A DNA stretch of 34,534 nucleotides, from positions 1-34,534 of the forward strand of contig CAJXVN010000006.1 of NCBI GenBank assembly GCA_913060775.1, read 5' to 3'. Source of the stretch: an uncultured Gammaproteobacteria bacterium. GTDB taxonomy: Bacteria; Pseudomonadota; Gammaproteobacteria; Immundisolibacterales; Immundisolibacteraceae. A program made the position numbers and the translations under genes. Within the stretch, counting starts at the first letter, position 1. The number at the start of each line of letters is the position of its first letter. The notes under the pieces are model-generated. The model ran no database searches. It was given only the letters and a program-made list of their open reading frames with translations, and was not told the DNA's origin. This document shows positions 16,816 to 24,914 of this stretch, in pieces.

Positions 16816-17170
16816 GGGAGTCGGCCAGGCAATCGCGTGCTGTTTACAGCGCGAGGAAAGTCCGGGCTCCGTAGGACAAGGTGCCAGGTAACGCCTGGGG
16901 GGTGTGAACCCACGGAAAGTGCCACAGAAAACAGACCGCCATTTTTAATGGTAAGGGTGAAAAGGTGCGGTAAGAGCGCACCGCGCTACTGGTAACAGTA
17001 GTGGCAGGGCAAACCCCACCTGGAGCAAGACCAAATAGAGGAACCGTCAGCTTCGGCTGCAAGGCGTGGTCCGCGCTGTTCCTGGGTAGGTCGCTAGAGC
17101 CCTTTGGTGACGAGGGGCGCAGATGAATGATTGTCCTCGACAGAACCCGGCTTATCGGCCGACTCCCACC
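16816..17170 (+). ncRNA. rnpB: RNase P RNA, bacterial class A
   Basis: This is the catalytic RNA of RNase P, which matures the 5' ends of tRNAs. About 355 nt long. The ends pair perfectly as helix P1: GGGAGTCGGCC (16816-16826) with GGCCGACTCCC (17157-17167), followed by ACC. Conserved segments are present in order: GAGGAAAGTCCGGGCTCC (16853-16870), GGTGCCAGGTAACGCCTGG, AAGGGTGAAAAGGTGCGG, AAGAGCGCACCGCG, GGAGCAAGACCAAATAG and, near the 3' end, AGATGAATGATTGTC with ACAGAACCCGGCTTAT. The order rsmI-rnpB-mraZ is that of Pseudomonas, apart from the pil-like gene inserted here. No clear hairpin-plus-T-run terminator follows. Exact ends are inferred from P1. Confidence 0.97.
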
Positions 17171-17197
17171 CAGTTTTGTTAGCGACTCGAACGGTGA

Positions 17198-18328
17198 TCA
17201 ATAACCTTCGAGTTTTAGTCGCAGGTCCGTGACGTTGGTGGCGTTGCTGAGGGCCACTTCTTCAGTAATGGTTTCAGCTTTAACCAGGGTCAGCAGGCAA
17301 TCGTCAAAGCTGATCATGCCGTGCTGTGCGCCGTTGGCGATGGCCTGAATCATCTCTCCCTGACGACTCGGGTCTTCGATCATGTCCTGAATGGTTTTGG
17401 TGACCACCATAACCTCAAAGACCATGACGCGGCCTTTGCCGTCGGCCCGGGGGACGAGTCGCTGACTGATCACACCCTTCAGGTTCTGGGCCAGCGCGAT
17501 CCGCACGGTCTGCTGCTCTTCTGGCGGAAAGTTAGACAGAAGTCTGGTTAACGTCTCCATGGCTCCGGAAGCGTGAAGCGTGGAGAGCACCAGGTGACCC
17601 GTATCCGACGCCTTTACAGCCGTATTAATCGTAATCGCATCGCGCAGTTCACCAATAAGAATGACATCCGGGTCCTGACGCAAGGCTGAGCGCATTGCAT
17701 CAGTAAACGACGGGGTGTCGATACCCACTTCGCGCTGGTTGATGATTGAGCGCTTATCGGCGAAGACGAATTCGATGGGGTCTTCGATGGTAACGATATG
17801 TTTGGCAAAACTCCGGTTGATGAGGTCAATCAGCGCAGCCAGCGTGGTTGATTTGCCCGAACCCGTGGGCCCGGTGACCAGCACCATGCCACGCTTCAGT
17901 TGCGCAAATTTATCCAGCGCATCGGGCATCGCCAGTGCCTTGGGATCGGGCATGTCCGAGGGGATCAGTCGTAACACCATGCTCACGCTGCCGCGTTGCC
18001 TGAACAGGTTGACCCGTACCCGGCCAAAATCATCAAAGCCTTTGGCTAAATCGATCTGGTTGGTGGTCGCAAATTCAGTGCGCTGAGTCTCGTCAGTGAG
18101 GGTTTCGAGCAGACCCACCATCGCTTCGGCCGACAGGGGCGGTAATGAGTCGATGGCCTTGATGCTGCCGGAAAGTCGGAAATAGGGTGCGGAACCGGTT
18201 TTGATGTGGATGTCTGACACCCCCATTTTCACCGCATTACGGATCAGTAGCTGCATGTACTGCTCAGCATTACCAGCCGGGCCAAACAGGGATGAATCCG
18301 ATGGCGAGGGGGCGTTGGTTTCACTCAT
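17198..18328 (-). CDS. PilT/PilU-family type IV pilus retraction ATPase
   Basis: The PilT family are hexameric ATPases that power retraction of type IV pili. The 376-residue protein has the N-terminal PAS-like domain (SDIHIKTGSAPYFRLSG), Walker A GPTGSGKS (153-160), the Asp box VTIEDPIEF (Glu182, Asp183), Walker B DPDVILIGELRD (219-230) and the His box SDTGHLVLSTLHA (241-253). The AIRNLIRE motif typical of PilT is not found. The C-terminus (VTDLRLKLEG) looks more like PilU, so PilT against PilU cannot be settled. ATG 18328 follows GGAG at good spacing. There are no other pilus genes in the window; the gene sits alone between rnpB and mraZ. Confidence 0.88.
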   Translation of the reverse strand: MSETNAPSPSDSSLFGPAGNAEQYMQLLIRNAVKMGVSDIHIKTGSAPYFRLSGSIKAIDSLPPLSAEAMVGLLETLTDETQRTEFATTNQIDLAKGFDDFGRVRVNLFRQRGSVSMVLRLIPSDMPDPKALAMPDALDKFAQLKRGMVLVTGPTGSGKSTTLAALIDLINRSFAKHIVTIEDPIEFVFADKRSIINQREVGIDTPSFTDAMRSALRQDPDVILIGELRDAITINTAVKASDTGHLVLSTLHASGAMETLTRLLSNFPPEEQQTVRIALAQNLKGVISQRLVPRADGKGRVMVFEVMVVTKTIQDMIEDPSRQGEMIQAIANGAQHGMISFDDCLLTLVKAETITEEVALSNATNVTDLRLKLEGY

Positions 18329-18384
18329 GGGTGGTTATCTCCGAGCAGCAGATTGCCGTTTTTTTTAGTGCATTTAGGTAGCCG

Positions 18385-18413
18385 ATTGTATCGGGTTAGG
18401 AATCTCGACTCCA
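18385..18413 (-). promoter_or_regulatory. Possible promoter of the pilT-like gene
   Basis: On the minus strand TACAAT (18385-18390) is a 5 of 6 match to the -10. At 17 bp stands TGGAGT (18408-18413), a poor -35. The position, about 56 bp before the start codon, is suitable. It lies about 50 bp from the divergent mra promoter. Confidence 0.38.
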
Positions 18414-18461
18414 CGCCTGCCGATCGATCTTAAGGCGCTTGTTGTGTAAGCAATATTTCGC

Positions 18462-18490
18462 TTGACACGGATTGTCGTAAGCCCTAGATT
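18462..18490 (+). promoter_or_regulatory. Promoter of the mraZ/dcw cluster
   Basis: A perfect -35 TTGACA (18462-18467), a 17-bp spacer and TAGATT (18485-18490, 4 of 6) make a good sigma-70 promoter. It predicts a start point near 18497, just before the MraZ repeats. No other strong promoter is apparent between here and mraZ. Confidence 0.75.
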
Positions 18491-18500
18491 TGCCTTCGAG

Positions 18501-18545
18501 TGGGAGTGGGTGGATAAAAATGGCATAAAGTGGGAAAAGGTGGCA
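18501..18545 (+). promoter_or_regulatory. MraZ operator: five TGG repeats at 10-bp spacing
   Basis: TGGGA (18501), TGGAT (18511), TGGCA (18521), TGGGA (18531) and TGGCA (18541) start exactly 10 bp apart. A further TGGGT at 18507 is out of phase. In E. coli, MraZ represses its own operon by binding TGGGN direct repeats separated by 5 bp, the same 10-bp period. The array lies between the predicted start point and the mraZ ATG (18556), so bound MraZ would block early elongation or promoter clearance. Confidence 0.82.
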
Positions 18546-18555
18546 ACTTAAAGCG

Positions 18556-19014
18556 ATGTTTCGTGGTGTCAACAATATAAACCTGGATGTGAAAGGTCGG
18601 ATGGCAGTACCAGCACGCCATCGCGAGCAGTTTGCAGTGGGTGATCAGTATGAGCTGATGTTGACGCTGGCCCATCGAGGAACCTGCCTGCTGCTCTATC
18701 CCCTGTCTGAATGGGAAATGATTGAGCGGCGGTTGATCGAGCTTTCTGATTTAAATAATTCTGCTTATCGCCTTAAACAGATTTTGCTTGGCCACGCGAA
18801 TCTATGTGAGTTTGACGGCAGTGGTCGAGTGCTGATTCCCCCCGTGCTTCGTGAGCATCTGCAAATAGGCAAGCGGGCTGCGCTGGTGGGCATGGGCAAC
18901 AAACTTGAGCTGTGGCAGGAAGAGCGCTGGCAGGAAGAGCGTAATTTGAGTTTAAGCCAGATCGGTGAAACCGATCTTGAGGCTTCGGAGGAATTAAGCG
19001 GGTTAACCCTTTAA
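18556..19014 (+). CDS. mraZ: Transcriptional regulator MraZ
   Basis: MraZ is a ring-forming DNA-binding protein with two SpoVT/AbrB-like domains that represses its own dcw promoter. The 152 residues show both repeats: NLDVKGRMAVPARHREQF (9-26) and FDGSGRVLIPPVLREHL (from residue 86). The N-terminus MFRGVNNINLD matches the family, fixing ATG 18556 even though no good Shine-Dalgarno precedes it; AAAGG at 18536-18540 is 15 bp away. The operator repeats directly upstream fit autorepression. rsmH follows after 7 bp. Confidence 0.96.
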   Translation: MFRGVNNINLDVKGRMAVPARHREQFAVGDQYELMLTLAHRGTCLLLYPLSEWEMIERRLIELSDLNNSAYRLKQILLGHANLCEFDGSGRVLIPPVLREHLQIGKRAALVGMGNKLELWQEERWQEERNLSLSQIGETDLEASEELSGLTL

Positions 19015-19021
19015 CCACCTA

Positions 19022-20062
19022 ATGAATAAACGACCCCATATACCGGTAATGCTGGAGGAGGCTATTCAGGCCCTCGCTTTGCACGACGACGGTATTTATC
19101 TGGATGGGACCGCTGGGGCGGGTGGTCATAGCGCGGCCATTGTTGAACAGTTGGGTGATCAGGGTCGCCTTATCGCGATTGATCGCGATCCGTCGGCGGT
19201 CGCCACCGTGAAAACACGATTTGCCGCTGATGAGCGAGTTGAAGTGATTCATTCGCCTTTTTCAAAAATGGCGGCAGTGGTCGAAGGGCTGGGGCTCGTT
19301 GGCCGCATCAACGGGATTTTGCTTGACCTGGGTGTCTCTTCCATGCAGCTAGATCAGCCTGATCGTGGGTTTAGTTTTATGCGCAGCGGTTCGCTGGATA
19401 TGCGTATGGATACTGCAAATGGGGTCACCCTGGCCGACTGGCTGGCGGAGGTGGACGAGGAGCGGTTAATCCGGGTGCTTCGGGAATATGGCGAGGAGCG
19501 CTTCGCCAGAAAAATAGCGCGTGCCATTCTGGAGCGCCACCGCGAACAGCCGTTGACCACGACGGGTGAGCTCGCTGAGCTCGTTGCCGATTCCATTCCC
19601 CATCACCCGCGGGACAAGCACCCGGCTACTCGTACCTTTCAGGCGTTACGGATTGCGGTAAACGACGAGCTTGGAGAGCTACAGCGCATGTTGGCCCAGG
19701 CCATTGGTCTGCTGGCACCCGGTGGTCGACTGGTGGTGCTGAGCTTCCACTCGCTGGAAGATCGCATGGTCAAGCAGTTTATCCAGAAATTCAGCCAGAC
19801 TGGTCTGGATCTGCCACTCGATTTACCGGTGGTCGATCGCGTGATGAGCGCTCCATTAAAACGAGTCCGTGTGGGCAAAAAGCCGGGCCGTGTTGAGGTC
19901 CGTAATAATCCCCGAAGCCGCAGTGTCATCATGCGAGTTGCCGAACGCACAGAAACGGTTTTCGACGCCGCTGATCAGCGCTGGTCTGATTCTGGAAAAA
20001 CTTCAGACCGCCAGGATTCAAATGCCGGCCAGAACCTGGCTGTGGCCGGGTGCCTGGCGTGA
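19022..20062 (+). CDS. rsmH: 16S rRNA (cytosine-1402 N4)-methyltransferase
   Basis: RsmH (MraW) methylates N4 of C1402 in 16S rRNA, the same nucleotide whose ribose RsmI, also in this window, modifies. The 346 residues show HIPVMLEEAI, the SAM site LDGTAGAGGHS (27-37), LLDLGVSSMQLDQPDRGFSF and SFHSLEDRMVKQF (Phe242-Asp247 core). The C-terminal tail after NPRSRSVIMRVAERT is about 30 residues long and poorly conserved. ATG 19022 has no clear Shine-Dalgarno and probably depends on mraZ translation. Its stop overlaps the ftsL start (TGATG). Confidence 0.96.
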   Translation: MNKRPHIPVMLEEAIQALALHDDGIYLDGTAGAGGHSAAIVEQLGDQGRLIAIDRDPSAVATVKTRFAADERVEVIHSPFSKMAAVVEGLGLVGRINGILLDLGVSSMQLDQPDRGFSFMRSGSLDMRMDTANGVTLADWLAEVDEERLIRVLREYGEERFARKIARAILERHREQPLTTTGELAELVADSIPHHPRDKHPATRTFQALRIAVNDELGELQRMLAQAIGLLAPGGRLVVLSFHSLEDRMVKQFIQKFSQTGLDLPLDLPVVDRVMSAPLKRVRVGKKPGRVEVRNNPRSRSVIMRVAERTETVFDAADQRWSDSGKTSDRQDSNAGQNLAVAGCLA

Positions 20063-20352
20063 TGACCCGTTTGAACTCAGCGATGATCGACCGCGCGGTG
20101 ACGCTGGCGTTACTGGGCCTGGTCGTGGCGTCAGCGCTCGCCGTGGTCACCAATATTGATGACCGCCGCCAGGTGTTTGCGGCCCGGCAGGCACAGTTAG
20201 TGGCCAGCGACAAAGCCGATGGTCACTGGCGCCAGCTATTGCTGGAGCAGGCGGCGCAGAGCACGCAGGTAGAGGTCGATAAAGTTGCGCATCATCGGTT
20301 AAAAATGCGTCAGCCAGCGCCTGATGCAATCATTCTGGTGCGTGGCCAGTGA
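20062..20352 (+). CDS. ftsL: Cell division protein FtsL
   Basis: FtsL is a bitopic inner-membrane protein that joins FtsB and FtsQ and activates FtsWI. From ATG 20062 it has 96 residues: a short cytoplasmic start, a transmembrane helix (about 12-30, AVTLALLGLVVASALAVVT) and a periplasmic coiled coil. Sequence conservation is low, so the call rests on size, topology and place between rsmH and ftsI. A GTG at 20050 is in frame, but ATG 20062 overlaps the rsmH stop by one base and is preferred. The end overlaps ftsI by 4 bp (GTGA). Confidence 0.9.
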   Translation: MTRLNSAMIDRAVTLALLGLVVASALAVVTNIDDRRQVFAARQAQLVASDKADGHWRQLLLEQAAQSTQVEVDKVAHHRLKMRQPAPDAIILVRGQ

Positions 20353-22061
20353 AACACCCTGTATTCCCTGAAACTGGCCAGCTGCGTGACGTTATGTTGC
20401 GGAGCCTGTTGCTGTTGGCCGTAGCCGGGCTCGCTTATCGAGCCTTTTACCTGCAGGTATTGCAGACCCCGTTTTTACAGGACAAAGCGGCCAATCGCCA
20501 CGTCCGAGTGGTCGACGAACATGCCCACCGCGGCATGATTCGGGACCGTAACGGCGAACCCCTGGCGATTAGCACCGCGGTTAATTCTGTGTGGGCTGAC
20601 CCCACTCAGTTTGTGGCAGTTCGTCACCGCTGGTCGGAACTGGCAGACCTGCTGGAAATGCCGGCCGGTAAACTGGAACAGCTTATCGGCCAGCGACTTG
20701 AGCGGCGGTTCGTCTATGTCAAACGTCGGTTGACACCGCAGCTTGCCGATCAGGTCAAGGGTTTAGGTTTGCCGGGGATCTATCTGCAACGAGAATATCG
20801 TCGTTATTACCCGACTGGCGAAGTCAGTGGACACCTGCTCGGGTTTACCAACATCGATGATCTGGGTCAGGAAGGCATTGAACTGCAGTTCGATCAACTG
20901 CTAAGTGGCCAGCCGGGTCGTACGCGGGTGGTTCAGGATCTTTACCGGCGCTGGGTCCAACCCGTGGAGTCACTTGAACCCGCGTTGTCGGGTAGTGATA
21001 TGACCCTGACCCTGGACAAGCGGTTGCAGTACCTGGCCTACCGAGAATTAAAAGCCGCGGTGCATCGGCACCGGGCCGCTTCCGGGTCGGTGGTGCTGCT
21101 CGATATTCCCAGTGGCGATATTCTGGCGATGGTCAATCAACCTTCCTTTAATCCCAATGAGACCAGTGGTCGGACACCGGCAAAAGTACGTAACCGGGCG
21201 GTAACTGACGTGTTTGAACCGGGTTCGACGATTAAGCCTTTTATTATCGCAGCGGCCCTGCAGGCCGGTATCTACCGTTCGGATAGTCTGATCGATACGC
21301 GTCCCGGTGTGTTAGAAGTGGGCGGGCATAAAATACGCGATCACCGTTCCTTCGGCCGTATTACCCCCAAACAGATATTGCAGAAATCCAGCAACGTTGG
21401 GGCAGCACGGGTTGCCCTGGGGATGGATGCAGCACAGATTGAAGAGGCGTTACGCAGCCTCGGTATTGGGAGGTCAACCGCCTCGCAACTGCCAGGCGAA
21501 TCCGATGGCATTCTGGCGCCAGCCCATAGCTGGCGAAAGCTGGACCAGGCGACGATGGCCTTTGGGTATGGTCTTTCGGTGACGCCGCTGCAACTGGCAA
21601 AAGCCTATGCGATTTTAGGCAACCAGGGTCGTGATGTTTCTCCACGGATTGTTTCGCAGCCGGCCGCTGCCAGGCCAGCCCAGGTGATTACGCCCGAAGT
21701 CGCCGATAGTGTGGTGAGGATGCTGGAAGCGGTGGTGACGCCGGAAGGGACTGCCATGCAGGCCGACGTGGAAGGCTATCGAATCGCGGGGAAAACCGGC
21801 ACCGCCCATCTGTTTCGCAAAGGTGGTTACGACAAAGAGCGCTACGTGGCCACCTTCGCCGGACTGGCGCCTGCCAGTGCTCCTCGCCTGGCAATGGTGA
21901 TTACCATCCAGGACCCGAAAGGCGAGGCTTACTATGCCGGCGACGTCGCTGCGCCGGTTTTTGCTCGAGTAATGAGTCGGGCATTACAGCTACTCCACAT
22001 TCCCGCCGATGGAGATTCGCTGCCGACTCGCCTTGTTCAGCCCAAAGGAATCCCCGCATGA
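20349..22061 (+). CDS. ftsI: Septal peptidoglycan transpeptidase FtsI (PBP3)
   Basis: FtsI cross-links septal peptidoglycan in partnership with FtsW and is the target of beta-lactams such as aztreonam. The 570 residues have one N-terminal transmembrane helix (about 16-33), a pedestal domain (RGMIRDRNGEPLAIS) and a transpeptidase domain. Active-site motifs are all present: STIK (Ser293, Lys296), SSN (347-349, in LQKSSNVGAARVAL) and KTGTA (482-486). The start codon is GTG 20349, overlapping the ftsL stop. The end overlaps murE by 4 bp. Confidence 0.97.
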   Translation: MKHPVFPETGQLRDVMLRSLLLLAVAGLAYRAFYLQVLQTPFLQDKAANRHVRVVDEHAHRGMIRDRNGEPLAISTAVNSVWADPTQFVAVRHRWSELADLLEMPAGKLEQLIGQRLERRFVYVKRRLTPQLADQVKGLGLPGIYLQREYRRYYPTGEVSGHLLGFTNIDDLGQEGIELQFDQLLSGQPGRTRVVQDLYRRWVQPVESLEPALSGSDMTLTLDKRLQYLAYRELKAAVHRHRAASGSVVLLDIPSGDILAMVNQPSFNPNETSGRTPAKVRNRAVTDVFEPGSTIKPFIIAAALQAGIYRSDSLIDTRPGVLEVGGHKIRDHRSFGRITPKQILQKSSNVGAARVALGMDAAQIEEALRSLGIGRSTASQLPGESDGILAPAHSWRKLDQATMAFGYGLSVTPLQLAKAYAILGNQGRDVSPRIVSQPAAARPAQVITPEVADSVVRMLEAVVTPEGTAMQADVEGYRIAGKTGTAHLFRKGGYDKERYVATFAGLAPASAPRLAMVITIQDPKGEAYYAGDVAAPVFARVMSRALQLLHIPADGDSLPTRLVQPKGIPA

Positions 22062-23533
22062 ATTCGCCCGCTCCCGTGAGAAGTGTCCTCCTGTCTGAAC
22101 TGTTACTCGGTGTGGTCGAAGTCGCTGCCGATCAGGAATGTTCGATCACCGGTATCACTGACGATAGCCGCGATATCCAGCCCGGATACCTGTTCATTGC
22201 TCGCAGCGGCAGTCAGGACGACGGCGCTCGCTATATCGCCGATGCGCTCAAGGCCGGGGCGGCAGCATTGCTGGTGGAGCAGGTCAGCGCAATTCCGGCG
22301 GGCTGCACCCGTCCGGCCCTGGTGGTTGAGAATTTACGAGCACACTTGAGCACGGTTGCGGGCCGTTTTCAGGGTAACCCGGCCGATCAGTTGCGACTGG
22401 TGGGAATCACCGGTACCAACGGAAAAACCAGCAGTTGTACGTTGACTGCCCAGACACTCGAACAGGCCGCGGTCATCGGCACTCGCGGATACGGGCGGTT
22501 AGGTGCAATGAAACCCGTGTGGCAGACCACTCCCGGGGCTGTTCGTCTGGCAGCCATCATGCGTGAACTGGTCGACCAGGGAGTCGATACGGTGGTGATG
22601 GAGGTCTCTTCTCATGCGCTCGATCAGCAGCGGGTGGATGGGTTAAGGTTCGATACCGTGGTCTATACCGGGATTGGCCACGATCATCTGGATTACCACG
22701 GCGACATGGAGGCTTACGCCAATGCCAAGCGTAAGCTGTTTCGCCGTGAAGGCCTGAAGTCCGCCCTGGTTAACGTTTCGGATCAGCTGGGTGAATCAAT
22801 CGCGGCAGAGCTGCACGGGCGCTGCCGACTCCTGACGTTGGGGACCGATAAGGCGGATCTGAACGTCCGCGTGGTATCAAAAAGTATTGACGGGATGCAG
22901 ATTGAGCTGCGTCTGGGTACCGATACCTATGAAGTACGAACACCACTGATTGGCGATTTTAACGCCTATAACCTGCTCACGGTCGCGGGCATCTTGCTGC
23001 TGCTGGACCTGCCTGGGGAAGAGATTATCCGCCGCCTGAGCGGGGTATCACCCGTGCCGGGGCGGATGGAGCGGCTCGAGGAACCGGGCCCCACGGTGGT
23101 AGTGGACTATGCCCACAATCCCGACGGGTTGCGGTCTGCCTTAACGGCGCTGAACAACACCGCGCCTGCCAACGGTGGCAAGTTGTGGTGCCTGTTTGGC
23201 TGCGGCGGTGAACGTGATCAGGGAAAACGGGCGGAGATGGGTGAAATTGCCAGTTCCCTGGCAGACGTGGTAGTTCTCACCGACGATAATCCCCGCCACG
23301 AATCACCGTTGGCCATCGTCGACCAGGTGGTTAGCGGCTGCAGCGGTGATGCAGAGGTACACCGTATTCACGATCGCCGTCAGGCAATCACCTTCGCGTT
23401 ACAGCAAGCCGCTAATGAAGACCTGGTGCTGATTGCTGGTAAAGGCGATGAGCCTGATCAACTTTATGCAGCGGGTCGCTGGCGCTTCGATGACCGCCGT
23501 ATTGCTCGCATTGCGATGAGTCGACGACGATGA
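22058..23533 (+). CDS. murE: UDP-MurNAc-L-Ala-D-Glu:meso-DAP ligase
   Basis: MurE adds the third stem-peptide residue to UDP-MurNAc-dipeptide with ATP in the cytoplasm. The 491 residues carry the Mur ligase ATP site GITGTNGKTSS (116-126). VSSHALDQQRVDG and the C-terminal VVDYAHNPDGL are also present. The DNPR motif (410-413, in LTDDNPRHES) is the known marker for meso-diaminopimelate, so the cell wall is of the usual Gram-negative chemistry. ATG 22058 overlaps the ftsI stop (ATGA), and the end overlaps murF by 4 bp. Confidence 0.97.
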   Translation: MNSPAPVRSVLLSELLLGVVEVAADQECSITGITDDSRDIQPGYLFIARSGSQDDGARYIADALKAGAAALLVEQVSAIPAGCTRPALVVENLRAHLSTVAGRFQGNPADQLRLVGITGTNGKTSSCTLTAQTLEQAAVIGTRGYGRLGAMKPVWQTTPGAVRLAAIMRELVDQGVDTVVMEVSSHALDQQRVDGLRFDTVVYTGIGHDHLDYHGDMEAYANAKRKLFRREGLKSALVNVSDQLGESIAAELHGRCRLLTLGTDKADLNVRVVSKSIDGMQIELRLGTDTYEVRTPLIGDFNAYNLLTVAGILLLLDLPGEEIIRRLSGVSPVPGRMERLEEPGPTVVVDYAHNPDGLRSALTALNNTAPANGGKLWCLFGCGGERDQGKRAEMGEIASSLADVVVLTDDNPRHESPLAIVDQVVSGCSGDAEVHRIHDRRQAITFALQQAANEDLVLIAGKGDEPDQLYAAGRWRFDDRRIARIAMSRRR

Positions 23534-24912
23534 TGTCCCTGCGCGAGGCGGCCATGGTGCTCGGTTCAGTGGCCAGTGCCGATGCGTCTGCCCGATTTCT
23601 GCATATCTCCATCGACAGCCGGGAACTGTTACCCGGATCGCTGTTTGTCGCTTTGCGCGGACCGAACCATGATGGTCATGATCATCTGGGGGCAGTGGCC
23701 GCCGCCGGTGCTTGTGGTGCGGTAGTAGAACAGCGTAAATCGGTCAATTTGCCGCAACTGGTGGTATCCGATACCCGAGTTGCGTTGGCAAGGCTTGCAG
23801 AATACTGGCGTCAACGCTGGCCTCTAAAGCTGGTGGCGATTACCGGCAGTAACGGTAAAACCACCGTGAAAGAAATGACCGGTAAGATCGTCGCATCACA
23901 GGGTCCGGCGTTGATCACCGGGGGTAATCAGAATAACGAACTTGGTGTGCCACTGACCTTATTGCGAGGTCGCCCGTTTCATCAATTCGCAGTGATAGAA
24001 ATGGGCATGAGCAATGCCGGAGAACTCACCCGGTTATCGGCCATTGGGCGCCCGGATATTGCCGTCATCACGAATGCAGGTTCAGCCCATCTGGAGAATT
24101 TTCGTGACAGGCAGGCGCTAGCCCAGGCAAAAGGGGAAATCTTTAACGGGTTGCGTAGCGATGGCGTGGCCGTTGTTAACGCCGATGATCCGGCTGCAGA
24201 CCTATGGCGCGAGCTGGCTGCTCCCCGATCGGTGATTGATTTTGCTCTGGACAACCCGGAAGCGGCCATTCGCGGCCACTGGCGGCCAGCAGACAGCGGT
24301 GGTGTCCTGGAGGTCACCGGCGTCGCGGGTGAGTGGCGGGTTGAGTTAGGGCTGTTTGGTCGGGAAAACGGGGCCAATGCGCTTGCTGCCATTGCCGTTG
24401 GTTTCCTGTTGAAAGTCCCCGCCACCGATATGGCGGTTGCCATTGCCAGTTGTAAGCCTGTTTCGGGCCGTCTGCAGTTGCTGACACTCGCGAATGGCGG
24501 TCGGTTGATCGATGACAGTTACAACGCCAGCCCCGATTCATTAAGGCTGGCGATTGAGGTGCTGGCCCAACAACCGGGTAAACGGATACTGATTCTTGGT
24601 GACATGGCGGAACTGGGGACTGGCAGCGCAGATTTTCACCGGGAGGCTGGCCGTACTGCCCGCGCTGCGGGAATCGATCAACTATTGACTCTGGGCGAGA
24701 TGAGCGAGCTGGCGACCGAGCAGTTTGGTGCCCCTGCACGGCACTATCGGGATATCGATAGCTTGTTGTTAGCAATCGGTCTGCCAAAGGCCGGCGAAAC
24801 CCTGCTGGTAAAGGGGTCGAGAAGTGCCGGGATGGAGCGGGTTGTGACCGCGCTCACGGGTCAACCCAAGGGGGAGCTTCATGCGCCCACTTCGTTCGAT
24901 GAGGAAGGTTAA
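23530..24912 (+). CDS. murF: UDP-MurNAc-tripeptide:D-Ala-D-Ala ligase
   Basis: MurF adds D-Ala-D-Ala to complete the UDP-MurNAc-pentapeptide. The 460 residues have the N-terminal [16 protein letters not shown] substrate-binding part, the ATP site [14 protein letters not shown] (Lys110), [24 protein letters not shown] and the C-terminal [20 protein letters not shown] is also present, as in the family. ATG 23530 (followed directly by another ATG) overlaps murE by 4 bp. The stop lies 2 bp before mraY, the only junction from ftsL to ftsA that does not overlap. Confidence 0.97.
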   Translation: MMSLREAAMVLGSVASADASARFLHISIDSRELLPGSLFVALRGPNHDGHDHLGAVAAAGACGAVVEQRKSVNLPQLVVSDTRVALARLAEYWRQRWPLKLVAITGSNGKTTVKEMTGKIVASQGPALITGGNQNNELGVPLTLLRGRPFHQFAVIEMGMSNAGELTRLSAIGRPDIAVITNAGSAHLENFRDRQALAQAKGEIFNGLRSDGVAVVNADDPAADLWRELAAPRSVIDFALDNPEAAIRGHWRPADSGGVLEVTGVAGEWRVELGLFGRENGANALAAIAVGFLLKVPATDMAVAIASCKPVSGRLQLLTLANGGRLIDDSYNASPDSLRLAIEVLAQQPGKRILILGDMAELGTGSADFHREAGRTARAAGIDQLLTLGEMSELATEQFGAPARHYRDIDSLLLAIGLPKAGETLLVKGSRSAGMERVVTALTGQPKGELHAPTSFDEEG

Positions 24913-24914
24913 TC

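Noticed and set aside
16844-17062. Small open frames on both strands across 16780-17062
   Set aside because: They fall within RNase P RNA, whose conserved helices explain the sequence.
18359-18366. T8 run upstream of the pilT-like gene as a terminator tail
   Set aside because: No stem-loop precedes it on the plus strand, and on the minus strand it is an A-run in the leader of the ATPase gene.
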